Shown piece by piece: positions 1 to 5,597 of a stretch of DNA of 6,015 nucleotides. Position 1 is the stretch's first letter, and each line of letters begins with the position of its first letter. This DNA comes from Xanthobacteraceae bacterium (GTDB lineage Bacteria; Pseudomonadota; Alphaproteobacteria; Rhizobiales; Xanthobacteraceae). The position numbers and the translations under genes are program-made. The stretch spans positions 1-6,015 of the forward strand of contig JASHVC010000682.1 of the NCBI GenBank assembly GCA_030039655.1. The letters run 5' to 3'. The notes below the pieces were generated by a model. It was not told the DNA's origin, ran no database searches, and worked only from the letters and a program-made list of their open reading frames with translations.

Positions 1-89
1 CTGAATACGAATACGTCCAGTTCCAGCCGGTGTCGGGTGTGAACATCGATATCAATACCGTGCGCCTCGGCGGTGGCGTCCGGTTCTGA
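1..89 (+). CDS. 3' end of probable outer-membrane beta-barrel protein (partial)
   Basis: An open frame entering from the left edge (first full codon at position 3) ends at TGA 87-89 and gives 28 residues, starting EYEYVQFQPVSG and ending VRLGGGVRF. The alternating polar and hydrophobic pattern and the terminal phenylalanine are what the last strands of an outer-membrane beta-barrel look like, since the C-terminal aromatic residue is the signal read by the BAM assembly machinery. Small Omp25/RopB-type or porin-family barrels in Rhizobiales commonly end this way. The family cannot be settled from 28 residues, and everything upstream is outside the window. A GC-rich hairpin follows 24 bases after the stop. 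Confidence 0.6.
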   Translation, partial: EYEYVQFQPVSGVNIDINTVRLGGGVRF

Positions 90-112
90 CAAAAAAATCT
101 TTCGGGGGGCCC

Positions 113-141
113 TCGGGCGCGCCCGCGATCGGCGCGCCCGA
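113..141 (+). terminator. GC-rich hairpin after the barrel gene, possible terminator
   Basis: A perfect 11-bp stem (113-123 with 131-141; arm TCGGGCGCGCC) encloses a 7-base loop. It lies just downstream of the stop at 87-89 and well before nadE, so it probably ends the upstream transcript. No T-run follows on the plus strand, so it is not a textbook intrinsic terminator; it may work with Rho or protect the 3' end. A run of seven A (91-97) lies on the 5' side, which would be a distant T-run for transcripts coming from the other strand. Confidence 0.5.
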
Positions 142-184
142 AACCAATTCAAGATCGACCCAAGACCTTGTTCGAGAACCCATT

Positions 185-218
185 GCCGGACCGGCTCGTC
201 CGGCGCTAGACCGGCGCC
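185..218 (+). promoter_or_regulatory. Two mutually exclusive small hairpins at the nadE start
   Basis: A perfect 7-bp stem, GCCGGAC (185-191) with GTCCGGC (198-204), has a 6-base loop. A second possible stem, GGCGC (202-206) with GCGCC (214-218), abuts the ATG at 219 and shares bases 202-204 with the first, so only one can form at a time. No Shine-Dalgarno-like purine run is visible here. The structures could affect ribosome access to nadE, but in GC-rich DNA such short stems also arise by chance. Confidence 0.25.
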
Positions 219-1979
219 ATGAACGAGCGTCCCGCCGACCGCCTCGCCATTGCCGTGGCGCAGCTCAACCCGACCGTCGGCGACATCTCCGGCAACCTGG
301 AGCGTGCCCGCAAAGCCCGCGCCAAGGCGGCCCAATATGGCGCCGAAATCATCGCGTTTTCCGAACTGTTTATTGCGGGCTATCCGCCCGAAGACCTCGT
401 GCTCAAGCCGGCATTTCAGGCCGCGTGCCGGATGGCCGTTGAGGCGCTGGCGCGCGAGACCGCGGACGGCGGTCCGGCTGTCCTGATTGGCACGCCGTGG
501 GTCGAGGATAGCAAGCTTTACAATGCGTATGCGCTGCTCGCGGGCGGGCGGGTCGAGACCCTACGTTTCAAAGTCAACTTGCCGAACTATGGTGTGTTCG
601 ATGAGAAGCGGGTGTTTGCTCCGGGGCCGTTGCCCGGGCCGGTGAACTTTCGCGATGTCCGCCTCGGCCTGCCGGTCTGCGAGGACACCTGGACCGACTG
701 GGGCGACTACGAGAACGTCGTCGAATGTCTGGGCGAAACTGGCGCCGAGCTGCTGGTGGTGCCGAACGGCTCGCCTTATTGGCGGGACAAGAACGATGTC
801 CGGCTCAACGTCGCGGTCGCGCGCGTCACCGAGGTTGGCCTGCCGCTCATTTACGTCAACCAGGTCGGCGGCCAGGACGAGTTGGTGTTTGACGGCGCGT
901 CGTTCGCGCTCAACGCCGATCGCTCGATCGCATTTCATCTGCCGGCGTTCACTGAAGCAGTGGTGACCACACGCTGGTCGCGCGCCAACGGCACGTGGCG
1001 CTGCACAGATGGACCGCTCTCAAAATTGGATGGGGAGGACAAATCCGATTACGCGGCCTGCGTACTCGGTTTGCGCGACTATGTGGACAAGAACCGGTTT
1101 TCCGGCGTTGTGCTCGGCCTTTCCGGCGGCATCGATTCCGCCCTATGCGCGGCCATGGCGACCGACGCGCTTGGTGCCGATCGCGTGCGCTGTGTGATGT
1201 TGCCGTACCGCTACACGGCGCAGGAATCCCTCGATGACGCGGCCGCAATCGCGCGCGCGCTTGGCGTGCGCTACGACGTGGTGCCGATCGAGAGCGCGGT
1301 GAAGGGGCTCGAGCAGGCGCTCGCCGGCGTGTTCGGCAACGCGCCGCGCGACGTCACCGAGGAAAACCTGCAGTCGCGCGCCCGCGGCACCATCCTCATG
1401 GCCATTTCCAACAAATTCGGCCTGATGGTGGTGACGACGGGCAACAAGTCGGAAATGTCGGCCGGCTACGCCACGCTCTATGGCGACATGAACGGCGGCT
1501 TTAATCCGATCAAGGACCTTTACAAGACCGAAGTCTATAGGCTGGCGCGGCTCCGCAACGGCTGGAAGCCGGAGGGTGCGCTTGGGCCCGATGGTCTCGT
1601 TATCGTCGAGAACGCGATCACGCGGGCGCCGAGCGCCGAACTGCGCGAGAACCAGACCGATCAGGATTCGCTGCCGCCCTATGACGTGCTGGACGCGATC
1701 CTCGAGCGGCTGGTCGAGCGCGAGGAACCCGTCGCCAGCATCGTTGCCGCAGGATACGACCGCGATACGGTGATGAAGGTCGAGCGCCTGCTCTACCTGG
1801 CTGAATACAAGCGCCGGCAGGCCGCGCCCGGCGTGAAAGTGACGCTTAAGAATTTCGGCCGTGACCGCCGCTATCCGATCGTCAATCGTTTCCGCGATCC
1901 AGGCACACCGTTGCCCGAGCCCGCCGGCACGGCGGTCACCGGCGCGGCCATGACGAAAGTCGGGGCTGACGGTTTTTGA
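219..1979 (+). CDS. nadE: Glutamine-dependent NAD+ synthetase NadE
   Basis: Cytosolic enzyme for the last step of NAD+ synthesis: deamido-NAD + ATP + glutamine gives NAD+, AMP and PPi. The 586 residues hold two domains. An N-terminal nitrilase-type glutaminase (about 9-265) carries the Glu-Lys-Cys triad: E49 in FSELF, K118 in RFKVNLPNYG and C154 in LPVCEDTW. A C-terminal ATP-pyrophosphatase (about 275-560) has the PP-loop SGGIDSA at 302-308, TTGNKSE (406-412) and the family motifs NQTDQDSLPPYD (478-489) and FGRDRRYPIVNRF (546-558). The length fits the fused bacterial form. The ATG at 219 is the first usable start because an in-frame TAG sits at 207-209 and homology begins near residue 9; no clear ribosome-binding site precedes it. 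It appears monocistronic, with a hairpin before it and a convergent gene after it. All key residues are intact. The last ~25 residues look like a variable tail. Confidence 0.97.
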   Translation: MNERPADRLAIAVAQLNPTVGDISGNLERARKARAKAAQYGAEIIAFSELFIAGYPPEDLVLKPAFQAACRMAVEALARETADGGPAVLIGTPWVEDSKLYNAYALLAGGRVETLRFKVNLPNYGVFDEKRVFAPGPLPGPVNFRDVRLGLPVCEDTWTDWGDYENVVECLGETGAELLVVPNGSPYWRDKNDVRLNVAVARVTEVGLPLIYVNQVGGQDELVFDGASFALNADRSIAFHLPAFTEAVVTTRWSRANGTWRCTDGPLSKLDGEDKSDYAACVLGLRDYVDKNRFSGVVLGLSGGIDSALCAAMATDALGADRVRCVMLPYRYTAQESLDDAAAIARALGVRYDVVPIESAVKGLEQALAGVFGNAPRDVTEENLQSRARGTILMAISNKFGLMVVTTGNKSEMSAGYATLYGDMNGGFNPIKDLYKTEVYRLARLRNGWKPEGALGPDGLVIVENAITRAPSAELRENQTDQDSLPPYDVLDAILERLVEREEPVASIVAAGYDRDTVMKVERLLYLAEYKRRQAAPGVKVTLKNFGRDRRYPIVNRFRDPGTPLPEPAGTAVTGAAMTKVGADGF

Positions 1980-2017
1980 GCAGCGTCGCTTTGATGCGGC
2001 ATGAAATTTGATTGAAG

Positions 2018-2106
2018 CGTCATGCCTGGCCTCGCGCCGGACATCCACGTCTTACTGCTGCGTCGAAACAAAGACGTGGGTGGCCGGAACAAGCCCGGCC
2101 ATGACG
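2018..2106. repeat. 89-base imperfect palindromic intergenic repeat
   Basis: Two 36-base arms (2018-2053 and 2071-2106) are near-perfect inverted copies: outer ends CGTCATG/CATGACG and inner ends CCACGTCTT/AAGACGTGG match exactly, with about 27 of 36 positions identical plus G-T wobbles. The 17-base spacer is 2054-2070. Sequences of the type 'CGTCATGGCCGGGCTTG...CCACGTCTT' are, from memory, frequent intergenic repeats in Bradyrhizobium-like genomes, so this is probably one copy of a dispersed REP/MITE-like family. It lies exactly between the convergent ends of nadE and the DUF2865 gene, and in RNA from either strand would fold into a long hairpin able to block 3' exonucleases or stop read-through. 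No T-run and no coding capacity are seen. Confidence 0.8.
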
Positions 2107-2128
2107 GCTTTCAGCTCGTGCTGCGAAA

Positions 2129-3289
2129 TTATTGGCCCGACACGAACGGCGGTCCCACAACGCGCACGTTACGCTTTGTGGCATCGGTTGCCGGCGTGTT
2201 CGTCGTCCCTGACGTCGGCTTGGCGGCCGCACTGCCGTTCGGCGGCGGCTTTGCGCCCGGGCTTTGCGGCGCTTGCGAGAGCGCTTTGGCGTTTTTCTCA
2301 GTCACAACGATGTCGCCGCTTTCCAGCGTAGTGGCGTCGTCGCTGTTGCGCAGCGCGTCGGCCCAGCTCTCGCCGGCCTTACGGCACGAGCAGCCGACCA
2401 CCAGCTCCTTGCGATAGCGGAACGCGTTCGGCAATGCGGTGTACTGCGCACCGCCTTCCGAAACCGCTTGCTCCATCTGTTCGCCTGGATTGCGAAAACT
2501 GTACAGGGTCACGTCGGCCGCGGGGCACAGGCGCTTGCACGTGTTCTCGTCGTCGGCAAAGCGGGTCGGGACGGTCGAATAGGAGATCGGGAAGTAATAG
2601 CCGTCGCAGGTGCGCACGCAGACCGTATGATAGGTGCCGGCCGGCGCTCCATCGCCATTCACGTCGTGCACTGTGCCGCCGCCGAGCAGTGCTTCGATGA
2701 AACCCGCCGGCCCCGATGCTCTGGCGGCCGCGGCGTATTGCGCGCCGCAATTGTTCTGCGCGAGTTGCCCGATGAGAGCCTGACGCTGCGCCTGTTGATC
2801 GGAGCCGCCGCTTTTAAGTTGCTCCAACTCGCTCATTAGGCGGTCCAGATTGCCGCGCATCTGTTGGATCTGCGAGGTGAGCGGTCCGCATTGCGGCGAC
2901 AGGCCCGAGAACAGCGCGAAAAAACCTTCGCCGGCGCAACCGATCTTGTGCGCTTGCGCGAGCGTGCGGTCGAGGTCCGCTTGCTGCTTGGCGATGGCGT
3001 CTTCGTGTTGTTTGATCTGAGCGACGTGCGCCGGGTCCGAGGCCCCGCTGTCGATGGTGGCGAGCTGGCTTTCCAGACGCACGCAAACCGGGTTCGACGC
3101 TTGCGGTTGCGGCGGAGCGCCTTGCGGCTGGTAGCCCGGAGGCGGCGAGGGCAGCTGTCCAGGATACCCCTGCGCGGGCCGATTCGGAGTAGGATATCCT
3201 TGCGGCGAATAGCCTTGCGCGAACGCCGAGGCGCCGAGGGCCAGTAACCCGAGCGTGGCGGCGCTAAGTCCGCTCAGCAATTTGATCAT
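2129..3289 (-). CDS. Secreted cysteine-rich DUF2865 family protein
   Basis: The role of this family is unknown. From ATG 3289 the product has 386 residues. It begins with a signal peptide (MIKLLSG, then a hydrophobic core, probable cut after AFA-24), so it is likely periplasmic or exported. Residues 25-66 form a Pro/Gln/Gly-rich linker with repeated QGY units. Residues 90-115 and 138-177 are Gln/Glu/Leu-rich and look coiled-coil. The conserved DUF2865 core is about 217-315, with TVCVRTCDGYYFPISYS, FADDENTCKRLCP, RNPGEQMEQAV, LPNAFRYR and CSCRKAGESWADAL. The tail (about 337-373) is a low-complexity Pro/Ala/Thr stretch. Ten cysteines, mostly in close pairs (224/228, 251/255, 300/302), suggest disulfides or metal binding. 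A GTG at 3304 would add five residues, but ATG fits the signal peptide better and has a weak GGGA six bases upstream. It is apparently transcribed alone, convergent with nadE. Confidence 0.88.
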   Translation of the reverse strand: MIKLLSGLSAATLGLLALGASAFAQGYSPQGYPTPNRPAQGYPGQLPSPPPGYQPQGAPPQPQASNPVCVRLESQLATIDSGASDPAHVAQIKQHEDAIAKQQADLDRTLAQAHKIGCAGEGFFALFSGLSPQCGPLTSQIQQMRGNLDRLMSELEQLKSGGSDQQAQRQALIGQLAQNNCGAQYAAAARASGPAGFIEALLGGGTVHDVNGDGAPAGTYHTVCVRTCDGYYFPISYSTVPTRFADDENTCKRLCPAADVTLYSFRNPGEQMEQAVSEGGAQYTALPNAFRYRKELVVGCSCRKAGESWADALRNSDDATTLESGDIVVTEKNAKALSQAPQSPGAKPPPNGSAAAKPTSGTTNTPATDATKRNVRVVGPPFVSGQ

Positions 3290-3344
3290 TTGCCGTCCCA
3301 ACACCCAGCTGGATTCCTGCGGATGAAGCCGCCGAATGGTGACT

Positions 3345-3373
3345 AAACTATGATGACAGCCGCCTTGTCACAA
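3345..3373 (-). promoter_or_regulatory. Possible sigma-70-like promoter of the DUF2865 gene
   Basis: Read on the minus strand, TTGTGA (3368-3373) is followed after exactly 17 bases by TAGTTT (3345-3350), placing a start of transcription about 50 bases before the ATG at 3289. The matches to consensus are 4/6 and 3/6, so this is weak, but the gene needs its own promoter because a terminator for the upstream unit lies immediately before it (3386-3410). Confidence 0.3.
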
Positions 3374-3385
3374 AGGCCCAATCGC

Positions 3386-3410
3386 AAAAGCGCGTGGCTT
3401 TTCCACGCGC
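3386..3410 (-). terminator. Intrinsic terminator of the marR-maiA unit
   Basis: On the minus strand a perfect 8-bp GC-rich stem, GCGCGTGG with CCACGCGC (3403-3410 and 3390-3397), has a 5-base loop and is followed directly by TTTT (3389-3386). It begins 27 bases after the maiA stop. The T-run is short, but stem, loop and position agree with a Rho-independent terminator separating maiA from the DUF2865 gene. Confidence 0.75.
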
Positions 3411-3437
3411 CATTCGTCATCTGTCCGGTTTCGCCGG

Positions 3438-4073
3438 CTATTCCGCGTCCGGCTGGTTTGCCGGGCTGGCGCGCTCGAAGGCCGGCAGCGCCGTGCAGGC
3501 GGCATCGACGGCGACGATCTTGGGAAACTTGTCGAGCGGAACTTTCAGCCGCCGCGCGTTGGCAACCTGCGGCACCAGGCAGATGTCGGCGAGGGTGAGA
3601 TCCTTGCCGTACGCGTAGGGGCCGGGCTTGATCAGCGCCTCGAGCGCCTCGAAGCCCTCGAGCACCCAATGATGGTACCAGGCGTCGATGGCGCTCTGCT
3701 CCTGTCCCATCTGGTTTTTCAAATAGCGCAGCGGGGCCGTATTGTTCAGCGGGTGAATCTCGCAGGCGATGATTTGAGCGAGTGCTCGCACCTTTGCGCG
3801 CGCGATTGGATCCTTCGGCAGGAACGGCGGCATCGGATGCGTTTCGTCGAGATATTCGATGATGGCGAGCGACTGAATCAACGTTTCGCCGGTGTCTGTG
3901 ATGAGAGACGGCACCTTCATCTGCGGGTTGATGGCGCGGTATTCCGGGCGTCGGTTGTGGCCGCCGTCCTTGATGAGATGAACGGGCACCGTGTCGTAGG
4001 AAAGACCTTTGAGATTGAGCGCGATGCGCACCCGATACGCGGCCGACGATCGGAAATACGAATAGAGCTTCAT
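3438..4073 (-). CDS. maiA: Zeta-class GST, maleylacetoacetate isomerase-like (MaiA)
   Basis: Probable glutathione-dependent cis-trans isomerase of 211 residues. In tyrosine and homogentisate breakdown this family turns maleylacetoacetate into fumarylacetoacetate; close relatives isomerise maleylpyruvate in the gentisate pathway. A thioredoxin-fold N-terminal domain (1-80) carries the catalytic pair S9-S10 in FRSSAAYRVRIALNLKGL and the glutathione-binding QSLAIIEYLDE (67-77). The helical C-terminal domain has IHPLNN (106-111) and KDLTLADICLVPQVANARR (157-175), which mark the zeta class. The usual third motif residue, Cys of SSC, is Ala11 here. ATG 4073 overlaps the marR stop by one base (TGATG), so translation is probably coupled; an upstream start inside marR would add an Arg-rich leader unlike the family and was not chosen. 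The fold is sure; the exact substrate is not, as no hmgA, fahA or gentisate gene lies nearby in the window. Confidence 0.88.
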   Translation of the reverse strand: MKLYSYFRSSAAYRVRIALNLKGLSYDTVPVHLIKDGGHNRRPEYRAINPQMKVPSLITDTGETLIQSLAIIEYLDETHPMPPFLPKDPIARAKVRALAQIIACEIHPLNNTAPLRYLKNQMGQEQSAIDAWYHHWVLEGFEALEALIKPGPYAYGKDLTLADICLVPQVANARRLKVPLDKFPKIVAVDAACTALPAFERASPANQPDAE

Positions 4074-4624
4074 CACTCGTCGTCCTCTTCGTCGCCTTCG
4101 CATTCCACCTCGGCGACCAGTTCGGCGGAGCGCTCGGTGAGCTGCTTTACCGCGCGATCAAACGCCTCGCGGTCGGCCGGTGTGAGGATCTCGGTGAGGC
4201 GTTGCGCGAACTCGATCGCGTGCGGCGCCAACTCCTCATACATGGCCCGCCCGGCGGCAGTGAGCGACAGAAAGGACTCGCGCATGTCCGCGCGGTTGCT
4301 GCGCCGCACTAGGAGCCGGCGCTTTTCCAAGAGCGCCACCGCTCGCGACACCTTGGTCTTGTGCATGTGGGTATGAGCGCCGATCGCCTTTCCGGTCATG
4401 ACTCCATACTGGCCGAGCGTCACCAGCACGCGCCATTCCGGAACACCAATGCGGTAGCGCTTGGCGTAGACGCGCGACAGCGCCAGCGAGACGAGGCTTG
4501 CCACCACGTTTAGCTGATAAGGCAGAAATTGTTCGAGCTTTAGCGGCGCGCGTTCGTTCGGCGAAGTCGAGCCCGCGGCCAGATTGTCCGCGATGTCGCG
4601 TTGGATCGCCCGTTGACCGGCCAT
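4073..4624 (-). CDS. MarR-family transcriptional regulator
   Basis: A 183-residue dimeric winged-helix DNA-binding protein. N- and C-terminal helices (about 30-58 and 133-172) would form the dimer interface. The winged-helix domain spans about 60-130, with VPEWRVLVTLGQYG leading in, a recognition helix near HMHKTKVSRAVALLEKRR (86-103), and a wing with SNRADMRESFLSLTAAGRAMY including the family's Asp-x-Arg (D113, R115). The C-terminus ends in a strongly acidic GDEEDDE tail. ATG 4624 is preceded by GGGAG at good spacing; a GTG at 4681 would add 19 residues with no better site. It is first in a two-gene unit with the maiA-like gene, overlapping by one base, so it probably controls that gene and itself in response to an aromatic acid or related ligand. 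The ligand and the direction of control are not visible. Confidence 0.9.
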   Translation of the reverse strand: MAGQRAIQRDIADNLAAGSTSPNERAPLKLEQFLPYQLNVVASLVSLALSRVYAKRYRIGVPEWRVLVTLGQYGVMTGKAIGAHTHMHKTKVSRAVALLEKRRLLVRRSNRADMRESFLSLTAAGRAMYEELAPHAIEFAQRLTEILTPADREAFDRAVKQLTERSAELVAEVECEGDEEDDE

Positions 4625-4777
4625 GGCTCTCCCGACGGATCCCCCCAATTGCCGCGAACATGGCCGAACTCGCCGCCCCACGCAACGGGAGGTGGCTGGG
4701 CGCCGCGGCTGCAGGTAATGGATCGCGTCAGACCACGGCTGATCGTGCGTGAGGCGTTGCTGCGGTCAAAGGAGCGC

Positions 4778-4850
4778 GAATAGCAAGTGGCGAATAGCGA
4801 ATAAGAACGGGAGAAGCTCCCGCCATTCGCTACTCGCTATCTCGCAATTC
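4778..4850. repeat. 73-base palindromic repeat with GCGAATA units
   Basis: A long imperfect hairpin: outer arms 4778-4787 with 4841-4850, then 4788-4802 with 4825-4839 (14 of 15 positions pairing, one wobble), a small internal loop, and a perfect CGGGAG-AAG-CTCCCG tip at 4808-4822. About 28 pairs form in all. The left arm repeats GCGAATA three times (4776, 4790, 4797) and the right arm holds its inverse with variation. Read on the minus strand, the tip is followed by TTCTTATT (4807-4800), so it could also terminate the small secreted-protein gene whose stop lies just upstream at 4859. Similar CGAATAGCGA-type intergenic sequences are, from memory, repeated in Bradyrhizobium-like genomes. Confidence 0.7.
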
Positions 4851-4858
4851 ACCGTGAG

Positions 4859-5197
4859 TCAGCGCGTGCACTCGATGGCGACGAGGTGATCGCAACTTGC
4901 GCCTTTGCAGGAGCCCGATGCGCTCGCCGGAATCGCGCCGGTGATGTCGCCGCGATCGACGTTGCGGAATGAGACTGCCTGCGAATAGTCGTGCGTGCGG
5001 CAATAGGAATTGGCCACGGCCTTGCCGCACTCCGCGCCGCTCGCGAGGCAATCGTCGACCCCATAACCGTCGGCGAGGTTGGCGATGATGAACATGCGCT
5101 TCTCGGCGTGCGCGACGCTGACGGGGACAACGCTGACAGACATAACGCCGACAGACATTATGGCAGCGACGGCCAGCGCCGCGATCCCGGATCGCAT
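4859..5197 (-). CDS. Small secreted six-cysteine protein, function unknown
   Basis: The 112 residues start with a signal peptide (MRSGIAALAVAAIM..., probable cut after AHA-31), followed by a mature domain of about 81 residues, presumably periplasmic. The domain contains EKRMFIIANLADGYGVDDCL, GKAVANSYCRTHDYSQAVSF, RNVDRGDITGAIP and a final CDHLVAIECTR. Six cysteines (50, 57, 66, 97, 102, 110) could form three disulfides. I do not recognise a named family, although short exported proteins of this pattern occur as hypotheticals in Rhizobiales. ATG 5197 is chosen because AGGGGG sits five bases upstream; a TTG at 5239 would spoil the signal peptide. The hydrophobic core contains a three-copy five-residue repeat (residues 14-28). 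It stands alone, with a palindromic repeat after its stop and no obvious partner gene. Confidence 0.8.
   Translation of the reverse strand: MRSGIAALAVAAIMSVGVMSVSVVPVSVAHAEKRMFIIANLADGYGVDDCLASGAECGKAVANSYCRTHDYSQAVSFRNVDRGDITGAIPASASGSCKGASCDHLVAIECTR
5114..5158 (-). repeat. 15-base tandem repeat, three copies, in the signal-peptide region
   Basis: Reading the minus strand, three consecutive 15-base units encode MSVGV, MSVSV and VPVSV (residues 14-28 of the small secreted protein). Units one and two differ at one base (GGC versus AGC); unit three has diverged further. The repeat keeps frame and lengthens the hydrophobic core of the signal peptide, so copy number could change without a frameshift. 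Confidence 0.75.
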
Positions 5198-5597
5198 CTG
5201 ATCCCCCTGTGGAGAAATTGCCCGCGAACTTAGTTGCAAGGGCGCCTAAGAATGCGACGGCGCAGTGAAGGTTTCGTTAAACCGGCGCAGTCCCCAGCAC
5301 GAGTCGGCGTGTCTCATACCGGCCGGATTCGAGCAATCCGGCGGGCGCGGAAAACCGCCATTTCCACAGGGCCGCAACGTGCTTTGCGGGGTGGCGTGAC
5401 TTTGCGGCCACGCAGGCACCTTGACGAGCGCGGCGTCCTCGACCACATTGCCTGCATGTACGGCCTTAACCACATCTACGGCATTTGCCGCGAGATTATT
5501 CGCTAGCGACCACGCTGGCTGCGGCCGTCTTTCTCTCCGATCGAGATTTTTGGACGCCCGGCCAACAGGGTGCAGGGTGTTTTTCAAGTTCGATCCG
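5198..5597. other. Gene-free stretch between the secreted-protein gene and cysS
   Basis: About 400 bases without a convincing gene. The stretch should hold the divergent promoters of the small secreted protein (-) and of cysS (+). Open frames on both strands here are Arg/Pro-rich or composition-driven, show no domain and lack good ribosome-binding sites. A perfect 8-bp hairpin, GCCGGATT (5322-5329) with AATCCGGC (5335-5342), has a 5-base loop and no T-run. A small inverted repeat GGTTT/AAACC lies at 5270-5283. A weak promoter candidate for cysS is listed separately. Confidence 0.6.
5421..5449 (+). promoter_or_regulatory. Weak promoter candidate upstream of cysS
   Basis: TTGACG (5421-5426) is separated by 17 bases from CACATT (5444-5449). 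The -35 matches 5/6 but the -10 only 3/6, and the implied leader of about 140 bases is long. It is offered as the best sigma-70-like match seen, not as an established site. Confidence 0.2.

Noticed and set aside
1143..2048. 301-codon open frame on the minus strand opposite the 3' half of nadE
   Set aside because: It lies antisense to strongly conserved catalytic sequence of nadE. Its His/Arg/Asp-rich composition is what the reverse frame of GC-rich coding DNA gives, and no domain, signal or ribosome-binding site supports it.
2264..3247. Plus-strand open frames opposite the DUF2865 gene
   Set aside because: The minus-strand frame has a signal peptide and the conserved DUF2865 motifs; the opposite frames are Arg-rich and show no recognisable features.
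3669..4376. 235-codon plus-strand open frame across maiA and marR
   Set aside because: It is antisense to two well-recognised genes, spans their junction, and contains serine and arginine runs typical of a shadow frame.
4625..4681. 19-residue N-terminal extension of the MarR regulator from a GTG at 4681
   Set aside because: The ATG at 4624 has a good GGGAG ribosome-binding site, and the extension (GRRVRPCSRQLGG...) does not resemble a MarR N-terminus.
5322..5342. Perfect 8-bp hairpin considered as a terminator or tRNA arm
   Set aside because: No T-run follows on either strand, no gene ends beside it, and no cloverleaf can be drawn around it.
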